64,000 nucleotides of DNA. Origin: Pedobacter cryoconitis. Its GTDB lineage: Bacteria; Bacteroidota; Bacteroidia; Sphingobacteriales; Sphingobacteriaceae. Made by a program: the position numbers and the translations under genes. Shown here one piece after another: positions 36,501-44,676 of the stretch. Position 1 is the stretch's first letter. The number at the start of each line of letters is the position of its first letter. The notes under the pieces are model-generated. The model saw only the letters and a list, made by a program, of their open reading frames with translations, searched no databases and was not told the DNA's origin. The stretch is taken from NCBI GenBank assembly GCA_019352875.1, contig JAAAFW010000004.1:204522-268521 (forward strand), written 5' to 3'.

Positions 36501-37001
36501 GACGGTCGTTTAGGTGGTAAACTCTATTCTACAACTAACCAGAAAATGTGGTGGGGCGGAACCAATCCGGGCACAGTGAACCAATATCGTGATGATGCCA
36601 ATGCCGGCAAGTCTACTTTCGTCGGTGAGGGAGTAATTGTAACTTCAGGTCAGGTGAATTATGACGGGAATGGCGTAATTGTAAGTGATACACGTACGTT
36701 TGCACCGAATACCAAAGCTGTAAATTATATTGATTATATGACCAATACAAGTAATGGTGCTTATAATAACTATAACTATTTCTCACAGACTTTCCTGAAA
36801 CTGCGGGAAGTTACATTAACCTGGCAAGTACCTGTTAAATGGCTTGGTAAATCGGGAATTAAAGCATTAAATGTTTCTGCTGTAGGACGTAATCTGTTGC
36901 TGTTTTCTAAAATGCCTAACGTAGATCCTGATCCGGGAATTGACAACCTTCAAACTCCTTCTATGCGCACTATAGGATTTAATGCGAACCTAAGATTCTA
37001 A
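33576..37001 (+). CDS. SusC-like TonB-linked receptor with N-terminal STN signalling domain
   Basis: An 1141-residue receptor with a long signal peptide, an STN domain (about residues 45-125, SLQSVFDVIQKQTAFSIVCV and LEDVMQKLSVKAGFTYT), a carboxypeptidase-regulatory-like domain (about 130-210), the SusC segment SEVVVTALGVKKEKAKLGYA, the plug (RGRSPLVVIDGIPDQ, MTILKGANASALYGS) and a barrel ending in GFNANLRF. The STN domain contacts the FecR-like protein encoded upstream. Together with the next gene it forms a SusCD-like importer. The substrate is inferred only from the phosphodiesterase-like gene downstream. Confidence 0.94.
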   Translation: MKIKISTRYLFYPLLCFTTTIILLITIGIGSVSGAEKDQDLSKIRCSVTASRQSLQSVFDVIQKQTAFSIVCVNQMGFLQKEITLNAPKSNLEDVMQKLSVKAGFTYTALSDKIIVRTIAPAGIANHVARVIKGRITDKTNGALPGVSILVKGTNTGTSSNQDGDFSIKASTGDVLTVSFIGYKNVEIPVTESENYTIILEEDSKGLSEVVVTALGVKKEKAKLGYAVQEVQGESLVKAREPNVINSLTGRVAGLNIQNSTDLFQDPKISLRGRSPLVVIDGIPDQSADVWKINADDIESMTILKGANASALYGSIGQNGAIMITTKRGKGNGLSIDVNTSTEFQPSFVRIPKVQTQYGNGFKGQYAYVDGSGGGTEGGGWIWGPKLDQLDPSTRSGYFETPQFNSPVDPVTGKLVPLPFISRGQNNVSDFFRTGSISSNNISVTQTSDRGTFRASASHVYQRGVVPNTDLKNTSFNLSGNYKLTEELTMDARVSYNRQYTSNFPETGYGPTNYLYNLILWTGADVSVKDQRNYWTPGKEGIQQRNYNNSYYNNPYFQAYEYLQGYAKDNTFGSLNLNYKLSPSFSVQFRNGINTYGLNRTYKEPKSYIGYGDKSRGQYTVATGNYFDIASDLIVDYNHTFTEKIKLHAQFGGSNYYRNHKYGSTNTDGLDVPGFYNLSNSTNPLQGTNFIEERRTSGIYGLVDLEFLNGIYLTATGRNDHISTLPVANNSFFYPSVSSSVVISQLTKLPDWLSYLKVRGAWSRVSSATLNDNNYTYSYLPSYNKGVIWNSQPSLAYGSALLNASLKPQTSDSWEAGLDTRFFNNRLSLEATYYQTRDYNNIVSIPISNTSGFKTRLDNGNVYQRKGVELVLSGTAVQSKNFSWDITANFSQYRRYLKEIYGNAERLNNLKVGDRTDKIFTTVYQEDANGNVIYGANGFPLEDTFKRSVGNQDPNWTYGMENSFRYKNFSFKFLVDGRLGGKLYSTTNQKMWWGGTNPGTVNQYRDDANAGKSTFVGEGVIVTSGQVNYDGNGVIVSDTRTFAPNTKAVNYIDYMTNTSNGAYNNYNYFSQTFLKLREVTLTWQVPVKWLGKSGIKALNVSAVGRNLLLFSKMPNVDPDPGIDNLQTPSMRTIGFNANLRF

Positions 37002-37019
37002 TTGTAAAGATATATACAC

Positions 37020-38477
37020 ATGAAAAAAAGAGTATTCATTTTACTTGCAGCAAGCGTTGTTTTACTGCATACAGGATGTAAAAAACTAAGCGAATTTCAA
37101 ATAGACCCTAACAAGTCAACCATTGCCACACCGGATTTATTACTCAATACGGTCGAACAAAAGGCGTTTCAGTCTACGAGTTTGAATGTTACGGTGGCGA
37201 CAAGACAAATGGGAATTACCGAATCTGCTTCCAATTATCAATATTACGGCTGGACAAGGAGCGACTATGGCGATTTTGATAACCTCTTGCAGGTGGTAAA
37301 AATGGAGCAGGCAGCGGCCGCGCAAAATAAGCCGGAATATATGCCATTGGTGAAGTTTTTCAAAGCATGGTATTTTTTAAAACTAACCCAGACTTTCGGC
37401 GATATTCCTTATAGCGACGCCTTGAAAGGCGAAGATAATATCAGCTCACCAAAATATGACAAGCAGGAAGATATCTACCTAAGCATATTGAATGACCTGA
37501 AAACGGCTAATGGCATGATCGACGGAAACACACCATCTGTACAACGTGATATTGTCTATAATGGTAATATGATGAATTGGAAGCGTGCAATCAATTCTTT
37601 ATCTCTTAGAGTATTGATGAGTCTTTCAATTAAGGAGAATGACAGCCGCTTTGAAATTAAAAGGCGTTTTGCTGAAATTGTAAATAACCCGGCCCAATAT
37701 CCCATTTTCACGGGTAATGCAGATAATGGCCAGCTAAAATTCTACGATCTTCAGGATAATCGTTATCCGTATTTTAATGATAATAGTATCCAGACTGCCT
37801 ATTATATGGATGAAAGTTTTGTCAATATATTAAAACAGCTGAAGGATCCAAGATTGTTCAGCTTTGCGGATAAGGCACCCAAATTTGCAGCGTTGCCAGC
37901 AACTGATTTTAGTGCTTATGCCGGTATACAAGGAAGTGCCCCGGTTAATGAGAATGCTTTGCGCCAGATTAAAGGAGAAGCGTCCAGGATTAACCCCCGG
38001 TTTTATAGCAATCCGGTGAATGAAGCCAGTATCGCGATTGGATACCCTGAGCAGCAGTTTATTTTAGCAGAAGGTGTGATCCGGGGCTGGATCGGAGGAA
38101 ATGCAAATGATTATTATCAGAATGGAATTGCAGCTTCCATGAGTTTTTATAACATTGATCAGGCGACTATCAAAAATTATTTGTCACAGGGCGAATTGCA
38201 GTTGGGCAATAATGCTGTTTCACAGATTATTACTCAAAAATATATTGCTTCTTTTATGAACAGCAGCTGGCAACCGTTTTTCGAACAGAGACGCACTGGT
38301 TTTCCTGTTTTCGAGGTTTCAGGTTCAGGTGTGCTAAATAACAAGCGGATACCTAAGCGCTGGATGTATCCCGAGTCGGACTTACAGGTAAATCAGCAGC
38401 ATGTGATTGATGCAATCAGCAGGCAGTTTCCTGAAGGAGATAATATAAACGGAATAATGTGGCTCCTTAAGCCATAA
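37020..38477 (+). CDS. SusD-like lipoprotein (SusD-like_2 type)
   Basis: A 485-residue lipoprotein (signal peptide ending LLHTGC, Cys 20). FQIDPNKSTIATPDLLLNTV, FFKAWYFLKLTQTFGDIPYS and GYPEQQFILAEG are typical of the second SusD-like family (PF12771). It begins 18 bases after the SusC-like gene and would serve as its surface lid and ligand-binding subunit. It is followed after 45 bases by the phosphodiesterase-like gene on the same strand. Confidence 0.9.
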   Translation: MKKRVFILLAASVVLLHTGCKKLSEFQIDPNKSTIATPDLLLNTVEQKAFQSTSLNVTVATRQMGITESASNYQYYGWTRSDYGDFDNLLQVVKMEQAAAAQNKPEYMPLVKFFKAWYFLKLTQTFGDIPYSDALKGEDNISSPKYDKQEDIYLSILNDLKTANGMIDGNTPSVQRDIVYNGNMMNWKRAINSLSLRVLMSLSIKENDSRFEIKRRFAEIVNNPAQYPIFTGNADNGQLKFYDLQDNRYPYFNDNSIQTAYYMDESFVNILKQLKDPRLFSFADKAPKFAALPATDFSAYAGIQGSAPVNENALRQIKGEASRINPRFYSNPVNEASIAIGYPEQQFILAEGVIRGWIGGNANDYYQNGIAASMSFYNIDQATIKNYLSQGELQLGNNAVSQIITQKYIASFMNSSWQPFFEQRRTGFPVFEVSGSGVLNNKRIPKRWMYPESDLQVNQQHVIDAISRQFPEGDNINGIMWLLKP

Positions 38478-38522
38478 ATCCTGGACTCAATTCTTATATT
38501 CATCAATACGATCAGATATTAC

Positions 38523-39752
38523 ATGAAAAAAATATTTATTTGTGGCCTTTTACTGCTGAACATCAGTGGTTATGCGCAATCTAAGCGAAAAGTAGTTTAT
38601 GTTATTGCAGATGGCATTCCACCGGATGTCATAGAAAAACTGGAACTACCCAACTTCAAACGTATAATTAATGAAGGTACTTACCTGAGAATACATGTCG
38701 GAGGCGATAAAGGAAGTTACAATGAAACACCGACTATTTCTGCAGTAGGGTATAACAGCCTGCTTACCGGAACCTGGGTGAATAAACATAATGTTCCGGA
38801 TAATGATATTAAAGAACCTAATTATAACTATCAAAATATATTCAGGTTGTTTAAATCCCAATTTCCTGATAAAAAGACGGGAATATATTCCAGCTGGACA
38901 GATAACCGCACTAAGCTTTTAGGGCATCGTCTGCCTTCGGCCGGTAATTTACAGGTCGATTATATTGCCGACGGTTATGAATTGGATACACTGAATTTCA
39001 AGCATGATAAGCAGCGCGATTTTATGCACAGGATTGATGAAAAAGTCGTGGAACAAGCGGCATTAAGCATCAGAAAAGACGCGCCTGATTTGTCCTGGGT
39101 ATATCTGGAATATACGGATGATATGGGGCATATGTATGGTGACAGCCCCAAATTTTATGCTGCAGTTCAAATGCTGGACGTACAGATGGGTAAAATATAT
39201 GATGCCATTAACGAGCGTAAAAAGAAGTATAAGGAAGATTGGCTGCTGGTTATTACAACAGATCACGGGCGTAGCGAAAAAGACGGTAAAGGACATGGTG
39301 GACAATCAGACAGACAACGTAATACCTGGCTGGTAACCAACAGCAATGAGTTGAACAAGTATGCACATACTTATGATCCTGGAATTGTTGATATTATGCC
39401 TACGATCGCCAGATTTTCGGGTGTTCAAATTCCCAAAGATGTTCTGGAGGAAATTGATGGAACTCCGCTGATTGGCCCGGTGTCAGTAGCAGATATGAAA
39501 GTCAATTATATTCAGGGAGATATTGACCTCAGCTGGAAGGTGATCGAGAACTCCGGGAATGTTAAAATATGGGTCACTACTACCAACAACTTCAAGGCAG
39601 GTGGAAAGGATACCTATCATATGGTCAAAGAAGTGCCGGTAAAGAACGGACACGCATTGATTAATGTAAAAGACTATCCTTCTGAATTCTATAAAATAGT
39701 GATGGAAGCGCCCGTTAATACATTAAATAAATGGCTGATCATTAAGAAGTAG
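38523..39752 (+). CDS. Secreted nucleotide pyrophosphatase/phosphodiesterase-like protein, alkaline phosphatase superfamily
   Basis: A 409-residue protein with a signal peptide (cleavage near SGYAQ). It carries the two-metal core of the alkaline phosphatase superfamily: YVIADG with Asp 30, TPTISAVGYNSLLTG with Ser 73 in the place of the nucleophile Thr of NPP enzymes, YTDDMGHMYG, and TTDHGRSEKDGKGHGG. It probably hydrolyses phosphodiester or phosphomonoester bonds in the periplasm or at the surface. A beta-rich C-terminal domain (about residues 310-409) is added. Its position in a sigma/anti-sigma regulated SusCD cluster suggests the imported ligand contains phosphate; this is inference. Confidence 0.85.
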   Translation: MKKIFICGLLLLNISGYAQSKRKVVYVIADGIPPDVIEKLELPNFKRIINEGTYLRIHVGGDKGSYNETPTISAVGYNSLLTGTWVNKHNVPDNDIKEPNYNYQNIFRLFKSQFPDKKTGIYSSWTDNRTKLLGHRLPSAGNLQVDYIADGYELDTLNFKHDKQRDFMHRIDEKVVEQAALSIRKDAPDLSWVYLEYTDDMGHMYGDSPKFYAAVQMLDVQMGKIYDAINERKKKYKEDWLLVITTDHGRSEKDGKGHGGQSDRQRNTWLVTNSNELNKYAHTYDPGIVDIMPTIARFSGVQIPKDVLEEIDGTPLIGPVSVADMKVNYIQGDIDLSWKVIENSGNVKIWVTTTNNFKAGGKDTYHMVKEVPVKNGHALINVKDYPSEFYKIVMEAPVNTLNKWLIIKK

Positions 39753-39772
39753 TAGCTTTCAGCTTGCTAAAT

Positions 39773-39806
39773 AAAAATAGAGGGCCTTTTAAGGCCCTCT
39801 ATTTTT
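39773..39806. terminator. Strong bidirectional terminator
   Basis: A 14-bp perfect stem, AAAAATAGAGGGCC (39773-39786) with GGCCCTCTATTTTT (39793-39806), loop TTTTAA. A and T tracts flank it, so it can stop transcripts from both the phosphodiesterase-like gene and the convergent hydrolase gene. Confidence 0.92.
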
Positions 39807-39825
39807 ATTTCAGGTAACCGGTTTC

Positions 39826-40698
39826 CTAAGCCAAACCATTTATAAAACTGACTATTTCTCTCGCCAATGATTCCGGCTGTTCTTCGGCAATATAGTGGCC
39901 GCAATCTTTAATGACACCTCCTATAACATGATGGCCTAGTGGTTTCATTTTTTCAAATAAATCGGGGGCGCTTCCCACATCCCCGCCGAGTGCAAGAACC
40001 GGGACAGTAAGTTTAGTATCCATTAGTTGCTTATTCTGATCCATATCTTCCAAAACTGCACGATAATACCCGAGCATTCCCCTCAAGCCACCTAAAGAAG
40101 AATAGACCCGTTCATATTCATCAATATCCCCACTGGTAAAAGTATTAATAAAATTGGCTGACTTTCGGTTGAAGAACCATTCGATTAGAATTCGCTCGCG
40201 GCCCTGAAGCAGAATTTCCGGAAGATCAGAAATAGGGTTAAACAGGAAATGCCAGTTTCTCCAGTTATCTGCGCCCAGGGTAATTGTAGGCTGCAGGGTT
40301 ACACCGGGGATATTTCCGTCAAGCAAAACCAGACCACGTAAGGATTGACTGTATGCATGTGCAAACGGGTAACCAACCCATGAACCAATATCATGGCCGA
40401 CAAAAACATAATTTTTTTCGCCCAATTGATCTAGAAGTGTATGAATGCGTTCTGCTGTAGTTCTTGTATCATAACCATCTGCCGGTTTATCTGAATCACC
40501 TTGCCCGGGAAGGTCTATGGCTATTACTTTAAATTGTTTTGCAAGTAAGGGAATTACTTTTCGCCAGGCGTACCAGCTTTGTGGAAATCCTGCGATAAGA
40601 ACAATCGTAGGACCTTTGCCACATTCGACGATATGGAAACGAATACCTGCTGCCTCAACCAGCCGGTGCTGGAGTTGATAGTTTAAATGATCACCCAT
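39826..40698 (-). CDS. Alpha/beta hydrolase, epoxide hydrolase-like
   Basis: A 290-residue cytosolic hydrolase. The oxyanion-hole motif is AGFPQSWYAWRK (about residue 36), the nucleophile elbow GHDIGS has Asp 103 in place of Ser, and the base is His 268 in KDCGHYIAEEQPE. An Asp nucleophile places it with epoxide hydrolases and haloalkane or fluoroacetate dehalogenases. It is transcribed toward the terminator at 39773. An AraC-family gene lies 83 bases upstream on the same strand. The substrate is unknown. Confidence 0.87.
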   Translation of the reverse strand: MGDHLNYQLQHRLVEAAGIRFHIVECGKGPTIVLIAGFPQSWYAWRKVIPLLAKQFKVIAIDLPGQGDSDKPADGYDTRTTAERIHTLLDQLGEKNYVFVGHDIGSWVGYPFAHAYSQSLRGLVLLDGNIPGVTLQPTITLGADNWRNWHFLFNPISDLPEILLQGRERILIEWFFNRKSANFINTFTSGDIDEYERVYSSLGGLRGMLGYYRAVLEDMDQNKQLMDTKLTVPVLALGGDVGSAPDLFEKMKPLGHHVIGGVIKDCGHYIAEEQPESLAREIVSFINGLA

Positions 40699-40781
40699 TT
40701 GATTAATGTCTTTCAGTTCTAATACTGTTGGACACTAATTTGTTTTAGAGATATAATTTATAAATCAATCTGACAAAAATA

Positions 40782-41627
40782 TCAGACAATCACTCTGTGT
40801 GCTTTGCGAAAATGGGAAGGGCTCGCACTTCTGTATTTTTTAAAAATCCTGTTCAGATGACTATCATCAGTGAAGCCAAATTCTCTCGCAATTTCGCCAA
40901 TTCTCATATCGCTATGTAATAATCTGTTTTCTATCAGTTTCAGTTTATACTGCATCAGGTAATCCTGCAGGGTTTCATTGGCATGCTTTTTAAAATAACG
41001 GCCCAGATATGATTCGGAAATTCCGAAAGTTATACCGAGATGTTCAGCGGTTAGCCTTTCAGGGTTATAGATATTGCTTTGTATATATTGTAAGATGTCC
41101 ATTGCCTTTTCTTCAGACTGTTCATTGATCTTTTCAGGTAGGGTTTTAGCAATATTTCTGGCTACTATGATAATTAAAGTATTAACCAGCTGACGGATTA
41201 GCTCTTTATTATAAAGGTCGCGATTAACGTACTCCCGGATTAAAGCGTTAATAATGGGCTCAACTAATGTCTTATCTACCTGGTTTGTTAATATACAGCC
41301 TGGTTGATGATTTGCATGTTGTAAGATGAATTCAAGTTTCTGGATGTTATCTGGTTGTAAGGCACTGTTTTTAATATAGATATTGTTAAACCGGATAAAT
41401 AAAAACTGAGTCGTTTCCTCGATTTCAAAGGAATGGCAATCGTCTGGGGTAATCAGAAAAAGGTGTCCTTTATGATATGGAAATTTATTTTTATTGATAC
41501 ACTGCTGCCCGGTTCCGGATACAATGTATACCAACTCGAAAAAGTTGTGTTCATGCGCTTTTTTCGGACATTCATTGAGTTCCTTAAAAACAATTTCGAA
41601 GGGTTCGTAAATATTTTCCTTGTGCAT
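40782..41627 (-). CDS. AraC-family transcriptional regulator
   Basis: A 281-residue regulator. The N-terminal part is a cupin-like sensing domain (KAHEHNFFELVYIVSGTGQQ near residue 20, with GHLFLITPDDCHSFEIEE). The C-terminal AraC DNA-binding domain (about residues 180-281) has two helix-turn-helices, TAEHLGITFGISESYLGRYF and IGEIAREFGFTDDSHLNRIF. It is divergent from the oxidoreductase gene at 41714 with an 86-base gap, and probably controls it, itself or the hydrolase downstream. Confidence 0.92.
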   Translation of the reverse strand: MHKENIYEPFEIVFKELNECPKKAHEHNFFELVYIVSGTGQQCINKNKFPYHKGHLFLITPDDCHSFEIEETTQFLFIRFNNIYIKNSALQPDNIQKLEFILQHANHQPGCILTNQVDKTLVEPIINALIREYVNRDLYNKELIRQLVNTLIIIVARNIAKTLPEKINEQSEEKAMDILQYIQSNIYNPERLTAEHLGITFGISESYLGRYFKKHANETLQDYLMQYKLKLIENRLLHSDMRIGEIAREFGFTDDSHLNRIFKKYRSASPSHFRKAHRVIV

Positions 41628-41684
41628 GGTACAAAATTACTGTTTTACCGAATAGATGTACTGATTTTTCTGAGTATACGCTAT

Positions 41685-41692
41685 TAATTTTG
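41685..41692 (+). promoter_or_regulatory. -7 box TAATTTTG of the oxidoreductase gene
   Basis: A perfect TAnnTTTG match 21 bases before the ATG at 41714, giving a short leader. It lies in the divergent region with the AraC gene. Confidence 0.5.
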
Positions 41693-41713
41693 ATGTATAA
41701 AAAATAAAATACA

Positions 41714-42649
41714 ATGAAAGCGATCATTTTAAAAGAGTTCGGATCTGCAGATCAGCTGCAAATACAAGAGTTAAATATACCTGTAGCACAGGAACAGGAA
41801 GTACTGATCCAGGTAAAAGCAATTAGCATTAATCCGGTAGATATAAAAACCCGTGAAGGAAAAGGAGCAGCGGGAAAAATCGGAAAGGAGAGACCAATTA
41901 TTTTGGGTTGGGATATCTCTGGTATTGTAACGGAATCCCGGTCTGAGAAGTTCAAAGTTGGCGATGAGGTATTTGGTATGGTCAACTTTCCAGGGCATGG
42001 TAAAGCTTATGCCGAATTTGTATCAGCACCTGCAGATCAACTGGTACTAAAACCTGCATCAATAAGCCATATTGATGCGGCGGCAGCGACGCTGGCGGCT
42101 TTGACAGCATGGCAAGCGCTGGTAACCAATGCGAAAATAAAAGCTGGAGATCGCGTCTTAATTCACGCTGCGGCTGGTGGGGTAGGGAATTACGCGGTGC
42201 AGCTTGCCAGGCACCTTGGCGCCTATGTAATTGGAACTTCTTCAGGAACAAAAAAAGATTTCGTACTTAGTCTGGGTGCAGATGAGCATATAGATTATAC
42301 AGCAGTTCCTTTTGAGCAGGCAACGAGTGATATTGATTTTGTGCTGGACACAATTGGTGGGGATAATATAGACCGGTCTTTGAAAGTGATTAAAAAAGGA
42401 GGAACGATTATCAGCATTCCTTCCGGCCTAAGAGAAGCGGTGACCGAAAAAGCGACGAAATCAGGAATCAATGGATATTTTATAATGGTACAATCTAATG
42501 GTCAGGATATGCAGCAGATAGCAAGGTTACTGGAAAATGGTCAGCTCAAATCTCATGTATTGCAGGTCTTTGACTTTGACGACATGGCAAATGCCCATAG
42601 AGCACTGGAGACCGGGAGGACGCAGGGAAAAATAGTTGTCAGGTTATAA
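41714..42649 (+). CDS. NADP-dependent quinone oxidoreductase-like protein (MDR family)
   Basis: A 311-residue medium-chain dehydrogenase/reductase without structural zinc ligands. The catalytic domain begins MKAIILKEFGSADQLQIQEL, the cofactor-binding motif is HAAAGGVGNYAVQLARHLGA at about residues 150-170, and the end is GRTQGKIVVRL. This is the quinone reductase-like group; it would reduce quinones or enones with NADPH in the cytosol. The divergent AraC-family gene suggests induction by a small molecule. A hairpin terminator follows directly. Confidence 0.9.
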   Translation: MKAIILKEFGSADQLQIQELNIPVAQEQEVLIQVKAISINPVDIKTREGKGAAGKIGKERPIILGWDISGIVTESRSEKFKVGDEVFGMVNFPGHGKAYAEFVSAPADQLVLKPASISHIDAAAATLAALTAWQALVTNAKIKAGDRVLIHAAAGGVGNYAVQLARHLGAYVIGTSSGTKKDFVLSLGADEHIDYTAVPFEQATSDIDFVLDTIGGDNIDRSLKVIKKGGTIISIPSGLREAVTEKATKSGINGYFIMVQSNGQDMQQIARLLENGQLKSHVLQVFDFDDMANAHRALETGRTQGKIVVRL

Positions 42650-42658
42650 TAATCCTGG

Positions 42659-42711
42659 AAAAGGAAAACGGGAATGATCTCCGACCATTCCCGTTTAATC
42701 TAAATTAACGC
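42659..42711 (+). repeat. 53-bp direct repeat, copy 1, containing a terminator
   Basis: This is identical base for base to 43836-43888. It contains a terminator-like hairpin, AAACGGGAATG (42666-42676) with CATTCCCGTTT (42686-42696), and lies 10 bases after the oxidoreductase stop. The two copies flank the hydrolase gene at 42789. Confidence 0.9.
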
Positions 42712-42752
42712 CTTTCGATTTGTATCTTTAAATAAAGGTAATGCTGGTGTTT

Positions 42753-42760
42753 TATATTTG
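42753..42760 (+). promoter_or_regulatory. -7 box TATATTTG of the secreted hydrolase gene
   Basis: A perfect TAnnTTTG match 29 bases before the ATG at 42789, between the repeat copy and the gene. The -33 element is unclear. It suggests that the gene between the repeats carries its own promoter. Confidence 0.45.
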
Positions 42761-42788
42761 TTTTGCCCTTAAAATTTATTCTTCGTAA

Positions 42789-43814
42789 ATGACTCGATAC
42801 CTGCTTTTAGTATTATTGTTAGTTTCTGGCTTACTGAAAGCTCAACCCGTAAAACCTGAAGATTACGGATTAAAAGCTTTTTATCTTGAAGATCCTAAAC
42901 TGGGTAGGATTGATTATTATTTAACTGAAAGAGCACTAGACCAAAAGAAACCATTGTTGATTGCTTTGGATGGCTCTGGAAATTTTCCACTCGTTATCTT
43001 TGTACAAAAGACTAAAGGTTCAGAAGTAATGAATGTTTTTGATCATGATTTACTTGCCCTTTCAGATCGTTTTCATGTTTTACTTATTGGAAAGCCAGGC
43101 ATTGCTTTTTGTGATACAATTAAAACAGATACGACCGATATCAATCATGTGGCAGCTAAGCTTCCAAGTCCAAAAGCTTTTCTGAATAACAACGGCTTAT
43201 ACTGGAGGGTTCAAGCAGTATCTAAAGTTTTAGATAGATTGATGAAGGATATACCGATTGATAAACATAAGATTATTGCATATGGATATTCGGAAGGTGC
43301 TCAAGTAGCTCCTGCACTTGCAATAAGCGATAAAAGAATAACTCATTGTGCTGTCGTAATGGGAAGTGGTTTAAATCAATTTTACGACTTTATAACAGCA
43401 GTGAGAATTAGGGTCTTAAAGAAGGAGATTACAGAGGGGGCGGCGCAACAGCAGATCGATTCACTCTTCCTTAAATTCAAGGACATTTATGCTCATCCAA
43501 ATGCCACCGATAAACAATGGGAGGATAATACCTATAAACGCTGGGCTTCATATTGTAGCACCATACCAATGGAAAACCTGGTAAAACTCAATATACCGAT
43601 ATTTATGACGGCCGGGAGCCAGGATATAAATTCGCCCATTTATGGGGTCGAATATGTCAGGTTGGATTTTTTAAGGAGGGGTAAACAAAATCTAACTTTT
43701 AAGACCTATCCAACAGATCATTTTTTTTCTGAACATTATATAGATGATGGTAAACCAGCTCTACGTTCCTACAAAAAGCAAATGCTTTTAGATTTCATGA
43801 GTTGGATACAATAA
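42789..43814 (+). CDS. Secreted alpha/beta hydrolase (serine type)
   Basis: A 341-residue protein with a signal peptide (cleavage near LLKAQ). The alpha/beta-hydrolase core shows the nucleophile elbow GYSEG with Ser 168, an acid candidate in TAGSQDINSP (about residue 280) and a His candidate in YPTDHFFSEH (about residue 317). It is probably a periplasmic esterase or peptidase of unknown substrate. It has its own promoter box and is bounded by two identical 53-bp terminator copies, which suggests that the gene arrived as a unit. Confidence 0.78.
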   Translation: MTRYLLLVLLLVSGLLKAQPVKPEDYGLKAFYLEDPKLGRIDYYLTERALDQKKPLLIALDGSGNFPLVIFVQKTKGSEVMNVFDHDLLALSDRFHVLLIGKPGIAFCDTIKTDTTDINHVAAKLPSPKAFLNNNGLYWRVQAVSKVLDRLMKDIPIDKHKIIAYGYSEGAQVAPALAISDKRITHCAVVMGSGLNQFYDFITAVRIRVLKKEITEGAAQQQIDSLFLKFKDIYAHPNATDKQWEDNTYKRWASYCSTIPMENLVKLNIPIFMTAGSQDINSPIYGVEYVRLDFLRRGKQNLTFKTYPTDHFFSEHYIDDGKPALRSYKKQMLLDFMSWIQ

Positions 43815-43835
43815 TAATAATAAAGAAGATTTAAA

Positions 43836-43888
43836 AAAAGGAAAACGGGAATGATCTCCGACCATTCCCGTTTAATCTAAATTAACGC
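43836..43888 (+). repeat. 53-bp direct repeat, copy 2, containing a terminator
   Basis: This is identical to 42659-42711 (offset 1177 bases). The hairpin arms are at 43843-43853 and 43863-43873. It lies 21 bases after the stop of the secreted hydrolase gene and serves as its terminator. Confidence 0.9.
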
Positions 43889-43911
43889 TCTCATATACTA
43901 AAGCGTTCAAA

Positions 43912-43926
43912 ACAATAAATTATTGT
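43912..43926. promoter_or_regulatory. Dyad upstream of the Crp-family gene
   Basis: ACAATAA-A-TTATTGT, 60 bases before the ATG at 43987. It is a candidate operator, perhaps for autoregulation; it does not match the classic TTGAT-N4-ATCAA site. Confidence 0.3.
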
Positions 43927-43986
43927 GCCCATCTAAAATTAATTCCTGATTTTTCTAAATCATCGTTACTTTTATAAAATTCAGGC

Positions 43987-44550
43987 ATGCACGACATATT
44001 ACGTCAACATATAGAGAAAATAGTATCATTGAGTGACGAGGAATTTGCCTTCGTGCGTACTCATTTTACAGCCAAAAAATTTAAGAAGCACCAATTTCTT
44101 ATACAGGAAGGTGAACCTGTGAAATACTTTTATTTTGTAGTTTCAGGGCTTTTAAAGTTGGTGCATACCGATGATACAGGAAAGGAGCATATTGTTTCTT
44201 TTGCTATGGAAGATTGGTGGGAAAGTGATTTTTATGCCTTCTATACACAAACTGCAGCAACCATGTCGCTGGAATGTGTAGAAGATACTGAAGTGCTTTG
44301 TCTGTTACTCAAAGATTATAAAAAGCTGTGCGACGATCTTCAGAAGATGGAACGTTTCTTTCTTGAAAAATCGAACTTTGGTTTTATCGGGTCACAAAGA
44401 CGTATTATATCGTGGTTAACGTCAAATTCTAAAGAGCGTTATGAACAGCTTCTTAAGCAGTATCCTTCACTTGTACAGCGTGTGCCTAAAAGTCTGCTTG
44501 CTGCCTACCTCGGTGTTTCCCGCGAAACATTGAGCAGACTGTCTCCTTAA
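43987..44550 (+). CDS. Crp/Fnr-family transcriptional regulator
   Basis: A 187-residue regulator. The N-terminal cyclic-nucleotide-binding-like domain (about residues 15-115: FKKHQFLIQEGEPVKYFYFV, SGLLKLVH, CVEDTEVLCL) is followed by the dimer helix and a helix-turn-helix, VPKSLLAAYLGVSRETLSRL, at the C-terminus. It lacks the Cys set for an iron-sulfur cluster, and its effector pocket is unlike that of true CRP, as usual for Bacteroidota members. The Rid-family gene follows after 126 bases on the same strand and could be a target or partner. Confidence 0.92.
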   Translation: MHDILRQHIEKIVSLSDEEFAFVRTHFTAKKFKKHQFLIQEGEPVKYFYFVVSGLLKLVHTDDTGKEHIVSFAMEDWWESDFYAFYTQTAATMSLECVEDTEVLCLLLKDYKKLCDDLQKMERFFLEKSNFGFIGSQRRIISWLTSNSKERYEQLLKQYPSLVQRVPKSLLAAYLGVSRETLSRLSP

Positions 44551-44640
44551 TGCTGTGATATAACTCACTTTTTATTCGTGCGCTTTGTCAAGAGCCAGTT
44601 CCATGGGTTATCTGCAGATTTGCATATAGATTTTAAACAA

Positions 44641-44656
44641 GCGCCAGTGTTGGCGC
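44641..44656. promoter_or_regulatory. GC-rich palindrome upstream of the Rid-family gene
   Basis: GCGCCA-GTGT-TGGCGC, ending 20 bases before the ATG at 44677. Its composition stands out from the AT-rich surroundings. It could be an operator or a hairpin in the leader. Confidence 0.35.
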
Positions 44657-44676
44657 GGATTCAAAGCCCTAATAAA

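Noticed and set aside
41632..41639. Minus-strand TAATTTTG as a promoter of the AraC gene
   Set aside because: It matches the -7 box but is only 5 bases upstream of the start codon, so transcription would start at or inside the gene.
44578..44676. N-terminal extension of the Rid-family protein from a GTG at 44578
   Set aside because: The extra 33 residues do not belong to the fold, and the segment contains a non-coding-type GC-rich palindrome.
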